Positions 8,649 through 18,064 of a DNA stretch of 43,226 nucleotides are shown in pieces. Positions within the stretch are counted from its first letter, which is position 1. Each line of letters starts with the position of its first letter. Location: assembly GCF_015687175.1 (NCBI RefSeq), contig NZ_JADPQG010000012.1:1-43226 (forward strand). The letters run 5' to 3'. A program made the position numbers and the translations under genes. This stretch comes from Reinekea sp. G2M2-21. GTDB lineage: Bacteria; Pseudomonadota; Gammaproteobacteria; Pseudomonadales; Natronospirillaceae. The notes under the pieces were generated by a model, which was not told the DNA's origin, did not search any database, and was given only the letters and a program-made list of their open reading frames with translations.

Positions 8649-9530
8649 TTACTCGTAAGGGTCGTTTTCCATCAAGGTCGGGGTTGCGACGGTTTTCAGA
8701 ACGATGTTGTTGGTGATCGTCTGTCCATCCGCTTTAAGTGCCAACAGCGTGTTCACGAATTCATTAAAATCATCGCGCTGTTCATCCACAATGGCCGAGG
8801 CTGCGCCAACCCCAAAGTGATCGGAACTGAAAGGATAGCTGGGCAGCGCTTTCCCATCAGTGGGGTTGTCGATTTCTGCTATGAATGAAGTGCGCAAGTT
8901 GGCGACACTGTTGTTGTTCATGTTGAATTCCGCGCTGGCATCCGCGTTGTTGCCGCCATGACAGGATACGCAATTATCAACAACCAGTGCGTTTATCCGG
9001 TTGGCCCAATAATCATCGCGCAACACCGGACCGGGCAGTACGATATCAGACCAGCTGAAATTGTAGGTTCTTAGTGTGCCGTTAGGTTGGCGAACTGCAA
9101 AGTCGAGATAGAAGGTGTAATTCTCTGGTTGGGTCAGTTTCAAACGGTAATCCGCCATGCCAGTACTGTCATAAAAGAACTTAGAGTCGGCATCGGTTGA
9201 ACCGGCTTGAACAAAGTTTGTAACCGTGGCCTTATCCATTGTACCGACTCGGTATGAGAGCAACCCTACCGGGGTTTCTGGCTCTTCATAGCGCAAGATG
9301 ATGTCGGAAAAATCCACCGACACATAGCCTTCCCATTCGTCAGGGTCATCGCCAACATCTCGGTAAACGATCGACATTTCTGGTTGAGAGACCACCGCGG
9401 CTTCATCCCAAGTATCTTGTGGGTCCCAGAATTTATCACCATAGCGAGAGTTCGATTCAGGGCCGCAGGCTGACAGTGCGATTAAGGCAAGCGGAATCGC
9501 GAATGCGTTTGCAATGACTAATTTGCTCAT
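8649..9530 (-). CDS. Putative single-haem c-type cytochrome lipoprotein
   Basis: This is a 293-residue protein if it starts at the ATG at 9530, which gives a clean lipoprotein signal peptide with lipobox ALSAC (Cys22). Upstream in-frame codons to 9695 would place 55 hydrophilic residues before the signal peptide and are rejected. The haem motif CVSCH is at residues 187-191, preceded by a beta-rich segment and a DDYWANRINALVVDN helix typical of cytochrome-like insertions. The last 9 bases before sdaA separate the two convergent stops. It resembles the protein at 511-1251 in overall plan, not in detailed sequence. Function is unknown. Confidence 0.7.
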   Translation of the reverse strand: MSKLVIANAFAIPLALIALSACGPESNSRYGDKFWDPQDTWDEAAVVSQPEMSIVYRDVGDDPDEWEGYVSVDFSDIILRYEEPETPVGLLSYRVGTMDKATVTNFVQAGSTDADSKFFYDSTGMADYRLKLTQPENYTFYLDFAVRQPNGTLRTYNFSWSDIVLPGPVLRDDYWANRINALVVDNCVSCHGGNNADASAEFNMNNNSVANLRTSFIAEIDNPTDGKALPSYPFSSDHFGVGAASAIVDEQRDDFNEFVNTLLALKADGQTITNNIVLKTVATPTLMENDPYE

Positions 9531-9768
9531 GACTAAACTAATACAACTGACTGAGGAGTGCTTATTGTAGAGATAATCGGTGCGGAAAAATTGAACAGGG
9601 TCTAGCTTTTGAACGAAAAGGTTTTCGCTAACCTGACCTTTTACGGCACTTTTTGACTGAGCCAGATCAGTTTTCCCGCGGAAAAAGCTTGCCATTTCGA
9701 ATTTTAACCGGTGGCTGAATGGTCACATCTTGTCAGTCGGCTTGCATGCCTCTGACTAGCCCTCAGGC

Positions 9769-9787
9769 ATCCACAGAAGCTGTGGAT
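9769..9787. repeat. ATCCACAG/CTGTGGAT inverted repeat with DnaA-box-like half
   Basis: Two perfect 8-base arms, ATCCACAG (9769-9776) and CTGTGGAT (9780-9787), are separated by three bases. The right half extends to TGTGGATAA, identical to the DnaA-box consensus on the other strand. It may be a DnaA or other regulator site upstream of nrdR, a gene that controls deoxynucleotide supply. This is a suggestion only. Confidence 0.4.
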
Positions 9788-9903
9788 AACTTTGGGGGTA
9801 GCCTTTGTGTAGATTGCGCCATGCCACAGGTATCCTGCATTATTCGGTTTTGCCCACTTTCTAACCGACTTCGCTGAAAGCCTTATAAATCAGGGTGTTA
9901 GCT

Positions 9904-9954
9904 GATTATCAAGGAAAATATTTCAGAAAAATGTTGTTTTACTACTTGATAATC
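9904..9954. repeat. Perfect 10-base inverted repeat with AT-rich spacer
   Basis: GATTATCAAG at 9904-9913 is the exact reverse complement of CTTGATAATC at 9945-9954. The 31-base spacer is AT-rich. Two separated half-palindromes of this kind are often paired operator sites. The nearest plausible target is nrdR-rib, 184 bases downstream. Confidence 0.4.
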
Positions 9955-10094
9955 GAATAGATCTGAGTATGTGTATAACCGATTCATCTAAGACCGCTAT
10001 TTTTACCGAGCCTTGCGAATGTCAAGCTCTTTTAAGGCACAAGAAAGGCTTTTTTCAGGCGTAAATTCGATCACGGTTTTCCAATTTTCCGGGT

Positions 10095-10123
10095 TTGACA
10101 GTACACTGCTGCGCAGTTCGTAT
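10095..10123 (+). promoter_or_regulatory. Candidate promoter of nrdR-rib operon
   Basis: A perfect -35 hexamer TTGACA (10095-10100) is followed after 17 bases by TCGTAT (10118-10123), a weak -10. This would start transcription very close to the nrdR start codon at 10138. It is read by eye only. Confidence 0.3.
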
Positions 10124-10137
10124 TGCTGGAAATACTC

Positions 10138-10593
10138 ATGCATTGTCCTTTCTGTAACGCTCAAGACACCAAAGTCATTGACTCCCGCCTGGTGGCGGAA
10201 GGAGAACAGGTACGCCGTCGCCGGGAATGTAACGCCTGCGGTGAGCGTTTCACCACCTATGAAACCGCTGAACTGGTGATGCCGAGAGTCATCAAACAAA
10301 ACGGCAACCGGGAACCGTTTGATGAAGTGAAGCTCAGAGCCGGCTTGCAGCGAGCTCTGGAGAAGCGCCCGGTTTCCGTTGATGATATAGAAGCGGCCAT
10401 AACGCGGGTAAAGCAAGCTTTGCGGGCAACAGGTGAGCGAGAGCTGGATTCCCGTAAGCTGGGTGAGTATGTCATGGAAGAGCTCAAGCAACTGGATCAG
10501 GTTGCGTATGTGCGCTTTGCGTCGGTTTATCGCAGTTTCAAAGACTTGAATGAGTTCCGCAGTGAAATTGACCGTCTGGAAAAGGATGACTGA
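10138..10593 (+). CDS. nrdR: Transcriptional repressor NrdR
   Basis: This is a 151-residue zinc-ribbon plus ATP-cone repressor of ribonucleotide reductase genes. The start is the ATG at 10138, giving the invariant MHCPFC opening. The zinc ribbon uses CPFC and CNACGERF (Cys3, Cys6, Cys31, Cys34), with VIDSR and the basic RRRRE stretch between them. The ATP-cone domain follows (about 49-140, beginning [15 protein letters not shown]). NrdR senses dATP/ATP and binds NrdR boxes near nrd genes. It is the first gene of the nrdR-ribD-ribBA-ribH-nusB cluster, three bases before ribD, a common gammaproteobacterial order. Confidence 0.96.
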   Translation: MHCPFCNAQDTKVIDSRLVAEGEQVRRRRECNACGERFTTYETAELVMPRVIKQNGNREPFDEVKLRAGLQRALEKRPVSVDDIEAAITRVKQALRATGERELDSRKLGEYVMEELKQLDQVAYVRFASVYRSFKDLNEFRSEIDRLEKDD

Positions 10594-10596
10594 TTC

Positions 10597-11691
10597 GTGA
10601 CGGCTGAATACAGCGATGAATTCTGGATGGCCCGCGCTCTGCAGTTGGCGCGCTTGGGGGAAACCACCACAACGCCAAACCCCAATGTTGGCTGTGTTAT
10701 TGTTAATAACAATCAATTAGTGGGGGAGGGCTATCATAAAAAAGCCGGTACTCCCCACGCCGAAGTACATGCTCTGGCGGAGGCTGGAAACGCCGCGAAG
10801 GGAGCAACGGCTTACGTCACGTTGGAACCCTGTAGTCATTTTGGTAAAACGCCTCCTTGTGCTGATGCCTTAATTGCCGCAGGCGTCGCCCGGGTAGTCT
10901 GTGCCATGGCAGACCCTAACCCTCTGGTCGCAGGTAAAGGCCTCGCAAAGTTGCGAGCCGCAGGTATTACTACATCGGCAGGTATTTTAGAAGCCGATGC
11001 CGAGGCCCTGAACCGAGGGTTTCTGCAACGCATGCGTACGGGGCGGCCTTTTATCACCGTTAAAATGGCTTCCAGCCTGGATGGGGCTACGGCTCTTGCC
11101 AATGGCGAGAGCCAATGGATTACGGGGCCGGAAGCGCGAGCCGATGTCCAGCAATGGCGTGCCCGCAGTTGTGCGATCGTTACCGGCGTGGGGACGGTGC
11201 TCGCGGACAATCCAAAACTGAATGTCCGGTTGCCAGACTGCTCCCGTCAACCTGTGCGCATAATTTTAGATCCATCTGGTCGTACCCCTGTAGATGCAGA
11301 TATCACCCAGAGCGTTGGAGACACCATACTGATTCACGACCCGGCATTGGCAGCTGAGCGAATTCAGGCCTACCAACAGCATGGATTCCTGACGCAGGCG
11401 TTACCGCTGAAAGGCAATGGTATCGATCTGCATGCTTTCGCGGACTGGGCGGGCACACAGAGTTTTAACCATCTCTGGGTCGAAGCCGGTGCGACGTTGG
11501 CGGGAGCTTTCGCAGCATCGGGTCTGGTCAATCGATTTATTCTGTATCAGGCGGCCAAGTTTTTGGGCGCCAATACCCGACCGCTGTTAGGCTTCAATTT
11601 AAGCGCGCTGAATGAGGCGATTGAACTGAAAGCGCAGGATGTCCGCTTTATTGGCCAGGATATTCGTTGGATATTGGCCGTAAACGCTTGA
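10597..11691 (+). CDS. ribD: Bifunctional riboflavin deaminase/reductase RibD
   Basis: This is a 364-residue cytosolic enzyme catalysing the second and third steps of riboflavin synthesis: deamination of the pyrimidine intermediate, then NADPH-dependent reduction of its ribosyl chain. The start is GTG at 10597. The N-terminal deaminase shows the zinc site HAEVHAL and LEPCSHFGKTPPC (about residues 50-90). The C-terminal reductase domain starts near 148 (FITVKMASSLDG) with the typical GVGTVLADNPKLNVR segment. Length is normal. In many relatives the next gene is ribE (riboflavin synthase); here ribBA follows after 70 bases. Confidence 0.96.
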   Translation: MTAEYSDEFWMARALQLARLGETTTTPNPNVGCVIVNNNQLVGEGYHKKAGTPHAEVHALAEAGNAAKGATAYVTLEPCSHFGKTPPCADALIAAGVARVVCAMADPNPLVAGKGLAKLRAAGITTSAGILEADAEALNRGFLQRMRTGRPFITVKMASSLDGATALANGESQWITGPEARADVQQWRARSCAIVTGVGTVLADNPKLNVRLPDCSRQPVRIILDPSGRTPVDADITQSVGDTILIHDPALAAERIQAYQQHGFLTQALPLKGNGIDLHAFADWAGTQSFNHLWVEAGATLAGAFAASGLVNRFILYQAAKFLGANTRPLLGFNLSALNEAIELKAQDVRFIGQDIRWILAVNA

Positions 11692-11761
11692 TTTTGGTGG
11701 CTTTGCCTACATAATCCCTGCTGTTTCCAGAATAGCTAAACTCATTGCAACCATAGAGAGT

Positions 11762-12880
11762 GTGCCTGTGTCGCTGAATACGACTGAAGAAATCATCGAA
11801 GACATCCGTCAAGGTAAAATGGTCATCCTGCTGGATGATGAAGATCGTGAAAATGAAGGTGATTTAATCGTCGCAGCCGAAAAGGTGACGCCGGAAATCA
11901 TCAACTTCATGGCCTCCAAAGCACGCGGTCTGATTTGCTTAACTCTGACCGGTGAACGCTGTGATTTTTTGGGCTTGCCTCCCATGGTACACGCCAACCA
12001 AGCTTCCCACGGCACACCTTTTACGGTGTCTATTGAAGCCAGCGAAGGCGTTACCACCGGTATTTCCGCTGCGGATCGTGCACGGACGATTCGTGTGGCG
12101 GTGGACCCTAAGTCCAGCCCGGATGATATCGTGCAGCCTGGGCATATATTTCCGTTACGAGCGCAGCCTGGTGGTGTGCTTAGCCGTGCTGGTCACACCG
12201 AAGCAGGGTGCGATCTGGCCCGTATGGCTGGTTTAATCCCTGCCGCCGCCATTGTCGAAATCATGAACGAAGACGGCACAATGGCCCGGTTGCCTGATCT
12301 GCAAGTGTTCGCCAAAGAGCACGACCTGAAGATCGGCACTATTGCTGACCTTATTCACTACCGAATTCTGAATGAGCGCACCATTAATGAAATTGAAGCG
12401 CCAACACTGCACACTAAGGCAGGCGAATTTGAAGTGCGTGCCTATCACGACAGTATTACCGGCGGCACGCATTTGGCATTGACCAAAGGCGCACCGTTTA
12501 AGGAAAGCGAACCAACGCTGGTGCGGGTACACGTGACTTCAACATTGAAAGACCTGTTGGGCGTAGAAGTGCCGGGGCGTAACAGCTGGACACTAGATAA
12601 AGCCATGGCGAAGGTCGCCGAAGAAGGCGCTGGCGTGGTCGTACTGCTGGACGTGCAGGAGTCGATAGATGTCGAAACCGAGCTATGCTTGTTAAGTGGC
12701 CGCAAAAAACAACCGAAAAACCCAAATGTCGACAAATACGGAACCTACAACACCATCGGTACCGGTTCTCAGATCCTGCGTGATCTCGGCGTCGGCAAAA
12801 TGCGCTTACTCAGTTCGCCCACTCGGTTTGGTGGGATATCCGGTTTCGACCTGGAAGTGGTCGAGTTCGTGGAACCTTGA
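11762..12880 (+). CDS. ribBA: DHBP synthase with degenerate GTP cyclohydrolase II domain (RibBA-like)
   Basis: This is a 372-residue two-domain protein. The N-terminal half (about 1-200) is 3,4-dihydroxy-2-butanone 4-phosphate synthase, with the acidic active-site loop [11 protein letters not shown] and the [14 protein letters not shown] motif; it makes the four-carbon unit for lumazine. The C-terminal half aligns to GTP cyclohydrolase II by its end ([18 protein letters not shown]). The zinc-binding cysteine motif that should follow RVH is missing: the sequence reads [13 protein letters not shown]. The second half is thus probably not a cyclohydrolase, and a separate ribA is expected elsewhere. 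The start is GTG at 11762, or the in-frame GTG at 11768. Confidence 0.93.
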   Translation: MPVSLNTTEEIIEDIRQGKMVILLDDEDRENEGDLIVAAEKVTPEIINFMASKARGLICLTLTGERCDFLGLPPMVHANQASHGTPFTVSIEASEGVTTGISAADRARTIRVAVDPKSSPDDIVQPGHIFPLRAQPGGVLSRAGHTEAGCDLARMAGLIPAAAIVEIMNEDGTMARLPDLQVFAKEHDLKIGTIADLIHYRILNERTINEIEAPTLHTKAGEFEVRAYHDSITGGTHLALTKGAPFKESEPTLVRVHVTSTLKDLLGVEVPGRNSWTLDKAMAKVAEEGAGVVVLLDVQESIDVETELCLLSGRKKQPKNPNVDKYGTYNTIGTGSQILRDLGVGKMRLLSSPTRFGGISGFDLEVVEFVEP

Positions 12881-12950
12881 AACCGCTAACAAAGCCTAAT
12901 TATTTTTCAGCCCTGTCCGCAGGGTTAAGACTCAGACAATAGGAAAGCAA

Positions 12951-13439
12951 ATGACTATTAAAACGATTGAAGGTGATTTTTCCGCCAATAACGGCCGCTA
13001 CGCAATTGTGGTCACCCGTTGGAACAGTTTTGTGGTTGACCACCTTCAAAGCGGCGCAATCGATGCGTTAAAACGTCATGGCATTTCTGATGATCAGATT
13101 ACCCTTGTCAAAGCACCAGGTGCTTATGAATTACCGCTGGTGTGTCAACGTTTGGCTGACTCGGGTGACTATGACGCGATTGTGGCCTTGGGTGCTGTGA
13201 TTCGTGGTGGTACACCGCACTTCGATTATGTAGCCGGAGAAGCCGCGGGTGGTTTAAACAGTGTTGCCTTGACGATGGACATTCCGGTTATCTTCGGTGT
13301 ACTGACCGTCGATTCTATCGAACAGGCCATTGAGCGCAGTGGCACTAAAGCAGGCAACAAGGGCGCAGAAGCCGCTGAAGTGGCATTGGAAATGGTTAAC
13401 CTGTTGGGTAACATCGGTAATGGGGGCAAATCCGAATGA
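12951..13439 (+). CDS. ribH: 6,7-dimethyl-8-ribityllumazine synthase
   Basis: This is a 162-residue lumazine synthase that joins the butanone phosphate from the upstream enzyme to the ribityl-pyrimidine made by RibD; members assemble into pentamers or 60-mer shells. Family marks visible are the VVTRWNSFV region, [25 protein letters not shown] with the catalytic His, and [11 protein letters not shown]. The gene ends in an ATGA overlap with nusB (13436-13439). In the 70 bases before it, a small hairpin (CCCTG 12911-12915 with CAGGG 12920-12924) lies ahead of the ribosome-binding region; it may tune expression relative to ribBA. Confidence 0.96.
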   Translation: MTIKTIEGDFSANNGRYAIVVTRWNSFVVDHLQSGAIDALKRHGISDDQITLVKAPGAYELPLVCQRLADSGDYDAIVALGAVIRGGTPHFDYVAGEAAGGLNSVALTMDIPVIFGVLTVDSIEQAIERSGTKAGNKGAEAAEVALEMVNLLGNIGNGGKSE

Positions 13440-13885
13440 CCATGAATAAACCCAATCCGACGCAGCGTCGTAAAGCGCGTAAGCTGGCGTTACAGGCGCT
13501 GTATCAATGGCATATCGCAGAGTCACCGATCACGCAGATTGAAGCTGAATTTTTGGTCGATAACGACATGACCAAGGTTGACCGCGAGTATTTTTCTGAA
13601 GTACTGCGTGGCGTACCCGCGTCTAAAAGCGTATTAGATGAGCACATTGCCAAGCATACAGACCGAAGCCCGAAAGAAATGACGCCGGTCGAGTTGGCCA
13701 TACTGCGTATGGGGACCTATGAATTGATTCACCGAATCGATGTGCCTTACAAAGTTATTATTAACGAAGGCGTCGAGTTGTCGAAGATTTTTGGTGCCAA
13801 TGAAGCCCATAAGTACGTCAACGGTGTCTTGGACAAACTTGCGCAAGAATTGCGTATGCCGGAAGTCAAAGCCGTAAAAAAATAA
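13436..13885 (+). CDS. nusB: Transcription antitermination factor NusB
   Basis: This is a 149-residue all-helical NusB, which with NusE (ribosomal protein S10) binds boxA RNA and supports antitermination in ribosomal RNA operons. Visible marks are [15 protein letters not shown] near the N-terminus, the [20 protein letters not shown] helix pair, and [29 protein letters not shown] near the end. It overlaps ribH by four bases, and an alternative ATG lies six bases later. It is the last gene of the cluster and is followed by a strong terminator shared with the convergent dpp genes. Confidence 0.96.
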   Translation: MTMNKPNPTQRRKARKLALQALYQWHIAESPITQIEAEFLVDNDMTKVDREYFSEVLRGVPASKSVLDEHIAKHTDRSPKEMTPVELAILRMGTYELIHRIDVPYKVIINEGVELSKIFGANEAHKYVNGVLDKLAQELRMPEVKAVKK

Positions 13886-13942
13886 GCGGGTAATCGACAC
13901 TTTACTGGTAAGAACTGCAGTTTAAAGTCTGAATCTTCGCCA

Positions 13943-13972
13943 AAAAAAATCCCGCAACAGCGGGATTTTTTT
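13943..13972. terminator. Bidirectional intrinsic terminator between nusB and dppF
   Basis: A stem of ATCCCGC and GCGGGAT closes a four-base AACA loop. It is flanked by an A-run on the left and a T-run on the right, so it can stop transcription from both nusB (plus) and dppF (minus). Confidence 0.9.
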
Positions 13973-13987
13973 GTCAACGCGGAATCA

Positions 13988-14983
13988 TCAATAGTCCAAC
14001 CGGCCTTCTTCGTAGGCAAAACAGCGGATTTTTGAACCGTCCTCTTTTGCGATCAACTCCGGTGTAATATGTCGGCATTGATCATTGGCGTACTTGCAGC
14101 GGCCGTGAAAAGCGCATCCCAATGGCGGATTCATCGGCGACGGGAGTTCACCCGGTAAGCGAATTTTTTCGATGCGCTGTTCCGGTTTGATTCTCGGGGT
14201 CGACGACAACAGTGCGCGAGTATAGGGATGCTTAGGATTTTTGAAGATCTGCTCCGTCGGTCCTTGCTCCACTACACGCCCCAAATACATCACCAACACC
14301 TCATCCGCGATGTGTTCCACAACGGATAAATCGTGTGAGATGAAGATGTATGCCAGACCAAATTCCTTCTGAATGTCCATCATCAGATTCAATACCTGCG
14401 CCTGCACAGACACATCGAGTGCGGACACGGGCTCGTCGGCAACCACCACTTTTGGATTCATCATCAAACCGCGGGCGATGGCAATACGTTGACGTTGCCC
14501 GCCGGAAAACATGTGTGGGTATCGGTCATAATGTTCCGCTTTTAGACCGACCTTTTCGAGTAGATACAACGCACGTTCTTTTCGGTCTGGTGGTGTCATT
14601 TCGCTGTTAATAACCAACGGTTCTTCCAAAATATGGCCGACTTTTTTCCGTGGATTCAACGAGCCATAAGGGTTCTGGAAAATGATCTGTATCCGTTGGC
14701 GGGCTTCTTTTTTTGCATCGCCGGTTAAGGCAAGCAAGTTCTTTCCATTGAATTCAATGGAGCCTGCGGTGGGGGTTTCAATCATGGTCAGCTGGCGCGC
14801 TAAGGTCGATTTACCACAGCCGGATTCACCCACCACGGCCAGTGTTTTACCCGCCGCTACTTCGAAGCTCACACCATCAACCGCTTTTACAATACCTTTG
14901 GGTTTCAGAAAGCCCTGGCTGACTTCGTAATGTTGTTTAAGACCTTCACCGCGCAATACGATATTTTTTTCCTGTGCAGTCAT
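13988..14983 (-). CDS. dppF: Dipeptide ABC transporter ATP-binding protein DppF
   Basis: This is a 331-residue ATPase of the oligopeptide/dipeptide importer class. It shows Walker A (GESGCGKST), signature FSGGQRQRIAIARGL, Walker B (VVADEPVSALDVS) and the family's C-terminal extension with cysteines (GCAFHGRCKYANDQC), which in this class can bind an iron-sulfur cluster. It pairs with DppD to drive uptake through DppBC. The ATG shares one base with the dppD stop (TGATG at 14983), so translation is coupled. It is the last gene of the dpp operon. Confidence 0.92.
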   Translation of the reverse strand: MTAQEKNIVLRGEGLKQHYEVSQGFLKPKGIVKAVDGVSFEVAAGKTLAVVGESGCGKSTLARQLTMIETPTAGSIEFNGKNLLALTGDAKKEARQRIQIIFQNPYGSLNPRKKVGHILEEPLVINSEMTPPDRKERALYLLEKVGLKAEHYDRYPHMFSGGQRQRIAIARGLMMNPKVVVADEPVSALDVSVQAQVLNLMMDIQKEFGLAYIFISHDLSVVEHIADEVLVMYLGRVVEQGPTEQIFKNPKHPYTRALLSSTPRIKPEQRIEKIRLPGELPSPMNPPLGCAFHGRCKYANDQCRHITPELIAKEDGSKIRCFAYEEGRLDY

Positions 14984-15960
14984 CAGGCTGCATCCTCCTG
15001 TTTCAACAGCGGTTTAAAGCAGCGCACAGCGTGGCTGTCGGTGGCAATGAGTTCAGGCTCCTGCTCTCGGCATTTATCCATCACGTAAGGGCAACGCGGG
15101 TTCAGCAAGCAGCCGTTCGGTCGGTCGTTCGCACCCGGCACCACACCAGCCAACGCATCCAAACGTTCTTTACCTGCAGCCGATTCCGGCAAACTTTTCA
15201 TTAGCGCTTCGGTGTAGGGATGTTGCGGGTTGGCAAAAATTTCGGCAGCGGGACCGGTTTCCACAACCTGACCCGCGTACATAACCACAACTCGATCAGC
15301 AGCTTCGGAAACTAACGCCAAATCATGGGTGATCAATATCAGGCCCATGTTTTTCTGTTTTTGCAGGTCGAGTAGCAAGTCGATGATTTGCGCCTGAATG
15401 GTCACGTCCAAGGCCGTAGTTGGCTCGTCGGCGATCAGCAGTTTCGGGTCACAGGCGATCGCCATCGCAATCATCACGCGTTGGCTCATACCACCGGATA
15501 GCTGATGTGGATACACATTAATGCGCTCTTCCGGTGCCGGAATACCAACCTGACGAAGCAGATCTATCGCCTTGGCTTTTCGTTCTTTGCGGCTGCCACC
15601 CTGATGCACTTCAATGGCTTCCATGATCTGGTTGCCTACCGTAAAACATGGATTCAGGGCCGTCATCGGGTCCTGAAAGATCATGGCGATGTCGTCACCG
15701 GTAATTTTTCGGCGTGCTTTATCGCTCATTTCCAGCAGTTTGTTGCCTTCAAAATCGAGTGTGTCGGCCATGACTTTGCCGGGGAAATCGATCAACCCCA
15801 TCAGAGCCAGAGAACTGACGGATTTTCCCGAGCCAGACTCACCGACAATACCGAGAACTTCACCGGCGTTGACGTCGTAACTCAAACGATCAACTGCGCG
15901 GAACGGGTTTTCGCCGGTGCCAAAGGTGACCGACAGATTTTTTACAGATAATAAACTCAC
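14983..15960 (-). CDS. dppD: Dipeptide ABC transporter ATP-binding protein DppD
   Basis: This is a 325-residue ATPase partner of DppF. Motifs are Walker A (GESGSGKS), signature [15 protein letters not shown], Walker B ([14 protein letters not shown]) and the cysteine-containing C-terminal segment ([15 protein letters not shown]). The start is a GTG at 15960, preceded by AGGAG at six bases. Nine bases separate it from dppC, and it overlaps dppF by one base. It is located on the cytoplasmic face of the inner membrane. Confidence 0.92.
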   Translation of the reverse strand: MSLLSVKNLSVTFGTGENPFRAVDRLSYDVNAGEVLGIVGESGSGKSVSSLALMGLIDFPGKVMADTLDFEGNKLLEMSDKARRKITGDDIAMIFQDPMTALNPCFTVGNQIMEAIEVHQGGSRKERKAKAIDLLRQVGIPAPEERINVYPHQLSGGMSQRVMIAMAIACDPKLLIADEPTTALDVTIQAQIIDLLLDLQKQKNMGLILITHDLALVSEAADRVVVMYAGQVVETGPAAEIFANPQHPYTEALMKSLPESAAGKERLDALAGVVPGANDRPNGCLLNPRCPYVMDKCREQEPELIATDSHAVRCFKPLLKQEDAA

Positions 15961-15969
15961 ATCAGTCTC

Positions 15970-16860
15970 CTATTGCTTCAGTTTCGGGTCAAGCGCGTCA
16001 CGCAAGCCGTCGCCCATTAAGTTGAACGCCAGCACCGTGGTTAAAATCATTAAGCCAGGGAAGGTGACAACCCACCATGCGCTCTGGATAAACTCTTTTG
16101 CGGTGGCGAGCATCGTGCCCCACTCCGGCAATGGCGGTTGTGCACCTAGGCCCAAAAAGCCCAGGGCGGCCATGTCCAGAATGGCATTGGAGAATCCGAG
16201 TGTGGCCTGCACGATCAGTGGTGCCAGGCAGTTCGGTAGAATGGTAATAAACATCAAACGCATTGAGCGAGCCCCGGCAACTCGCGAAGAGATCACGTAG
16301 TCACGGTTTTTTTCTGCCAACACGGAGGCTCGGGTGAGTCGAATGTAATGAGGCAGGTAAACCAGGCTTAACGCCAGTCCCGCATTGACAATACTGGGAC
16401 CGAGCACAGCGACAATACCAATGGCTAACAGCAGTGCAGGCAGGGATTGCAAAATGTCACTGATACGCATAATGGCCGTATCCAGGAACCCACCAAAATA
16501 GCCTGCAAATAAGCCAAGGCTGATACCCATAATCAGTGAAATGCTGACAATAAACAAACCAATGAGCAGTGACAGTCGCGCGCCGTGCATCAAGCGAGAC
16601 AGAATATCCCGGCCGACGCCGTCTGTGCCCAACAGGAATTGGGATGAACCACCTTCGGAAAAGGCCGGTGGGGTCAAAATGAATTCCCGGAATTGATCGG
16701 TTGGGGAGTGCGGGGCTAAAACGTCTGCCAACACCGCCAACAGGACAATGAAGCTCACATAAGCAAGCCCGATAACGGCACCACGGTTCTGTTTGAAGTA
16801 GAACCAGAATTCATTCAAAGGGGTGCGAGGCCCTTGAACAGTAATATTTGACTGTGTCAT
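15970..16860 (-). CDS. dppC: Dipeptide ABC transporter permease DppC
   Basis: This is a 296-residue inner-membrane permease with an N-terminal helix (about 32-53) and the binding-protein-dependent transport domain. The permease signature that contacts the ATPases is in the region SRVAGARSMRLMFITILPN. The N-terminal extension before the first helix (PLNEFWFYFKQN) is typical of DppC/OppC. AGGAGG precedes the ATG. It follows dppB by eight bases and forms the channel with DppB. Confidence 0.92.
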   Translation of the reverse strand: MTQSNITVQGPRTPLNEFWFYFKQNRGAVIGLAYVSFIVLLAVLADVLAPHSPTDQFREFILTPPAFSEGGSSQFLLGTDGVGRDILSRLMHGARLSLLIGLFIVSISLIMGISLGLFAGYFGGFLDTAIMRISDILQSLPALLLAIGIVAVLGPSIVNAGLALSLVYLPHYIRLTRASVLAEKNRDYVISSRVAGARSMRLMFITILPNCLAPLIVQATLGFSNAILDMAALGFLGLGAQPPLPEWGTMLATAKEFIQSAWWVVTFPGLMILTTVLAFNLMGDGLRDALDPKLKQ

Positions 16861-16868
16861 ATCGCCTC

Positions 16869-17879
16869 CTATTTGCTGTGACGAACACGTGGATTAATGA
16901 TGCCGTAGGTCAGGTCAACCAATAAATTCACGATGATAATGATGGTCGCAATAATCAATAAACCACCTTGAACAACCGGGTAGTCGCGGCGACCAATGGC
17001 TTCGATTAACCATTTGCCGATACCGGGCCAGGCAAAAATGGTTTCCGTTAAAATCGCTCCGCTCAATAGTGTACCGACTTGCAAACCAATCACGGTGACT
17101 ACCGGAATCAAGGCATTGCGCAAACCATGTTTCATGACCACCCGGAACTTCGACAAGCCCTTTGCACGTGCTGTTCGTATGTAATCTTCGCCCAGTACTT
17201 CCAGCATGGAAGAACGTGTCATTCGGGCAATCACGGCCATGGGAATGGTGCCTAATACAATGGAAGGTAAAAACAGATGGGACAGTGCAGAGCGAACGGC
17301 GCCTTCCTCACCGGACAACCAAGCGTCGATAATCATAAAACCTGTCACTTCATCGACCCAATAGAGCACGTCTAGTCGACCGGCAACGGGTGTGATGTCG
17401 AGTTGAATAGACATGAACAGAATCAGCAACAAACCCCACCAGAAAATGGGCATCGAATACCCGGCCAGTGAAATAGTCATCACGGTATGGTCAAAGAAAC
17501 TGCCTCGTTTTACCGCGGCGATGATGCCGAGAGGTAACCCGACGCAGAACGCAAACAGCGCAGCAAAAAAGGATAATTCGATAGTGGCCGGAAACAGGGT
17601 TAAAAACTCGTCCATAACCGGTTCACGGGTAATAAAGGAGGTGCCCAGGTCACCCTGTACGACATTACCCACATAGCGGATGTACTGTTGCCATAGGGGT
17701 TTGTCTAAACCCAGCAGGGCTTCTATTTCCTGCCGTTGTTCTTCGGAAAACCCGCGTTCGCCGCCCATAACGGTGACGGGATCGCCAGGAATTAAATGAA
17801 TAAGTGAAAACGTCAGTAATGAAACGCCAATAAAGGTTGGGATCACCATGCCCAAACGACGTATAAAAAATTGAAACAT
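16869..17879 (-). CDS. dppB: Dipeptide ABC transporter permease DppB
   Basis: This is a 336-residue inner-membrane permease. It opens with the family's FFIRRLGMVIPTFIGVSLLTF helix, has the periplasmic segment GDPV...LGLDKPLWQQYIRYV, and the ATPase-contact loop DYIRTARAKGLSKFRVVMKHGLRN. It forms the membrane channel with DppC. It is separated from dppA by 185 bases carrying a stable hairpin, a layout that usually lets the binding protein be made in excess over the membrane parts. Confidence 0.93.
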   Translation of the reverse strand: MFQFFIRRLGMVIPTFIGVSLLTFSLIHLIPGDPVTVMGGERGFSEEQRQEIEALLGLDKPLWQQYIRYVGNVVQGDLGTSFITREPVMDEFLTLFPATIELSFFAALFAFCVGLPLGIIAAVKRGSFFDHTVMTISLAGYSMPIFWWGLLLILFMSIQLDITPVAGRLDVLYWVDEVTGFMIIDAWLSGEEGAVRSALSHLFLPSIVLGTIPMAVIARMTRSSMLEVLGEDYIRTARAKGLSKFRVVMKHGLRNALIPVVTVIGLQVGTLLSGAILTETIFAWPGIGKWLIEAIGRRDYPVVQGGLLIIATIIIIVNLLVDLTYGIINPRVRHSK

Positions 17880-18023
17880 CGGACTACCTGAATAACGAGC
17901 TAAATTAATGGGAATGAGGGGAAACTAGCGCTCTGAGTGTTCCGTTACTTGCCGGAAACAAGGTCACTGGAGGGAATGACCCACTGCAATAATGGATGTA
18001 TGACAGTTTTACTCAAACAAAGC

Positions 18024-18043
18024 AGGCGGCCAGTTGGCCGCCT
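18024..18043 (-). terminator. Hairpin between dppA and dppB (attenuator)
   Basis: A perfect 8-bp GC-rich stem, AGGCGGCC with GGCCGCCT, closes the four-base loop at 18032-18035. It lies just after the dppA stop and has only a weak T-rich tail on the minus strand. It probably acts as a partial terminator or RNA-stabilising structure that raises dppA mRNA over dppBCDF. Confidence 0.6.
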
Positions 18044-18064
18044 TTAGTTTCAACACACTATTAA

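Larger units (their letters stand above)
9531..10137. other. Intergenic region between haem lipoprotein and nrdR
   Basis: No gene is seen in about 600 bases. It holds two inverted repeats, listed separately (9769-9787 and 9904-9954), and a candidate promoter just before nrdR. I looked for an FMN riboswitch ahead of the riboflavin genes and do not recognise one. No NrdR-box pair of the usual form is obvious either. Confidence 0.5.

Noticed and set aside
9531-10137. FMN riboswitch before the riboflavin genes
   Set aside because: I could not find the conserved FMN-element blocks here or in the ribD-ribBA gap.
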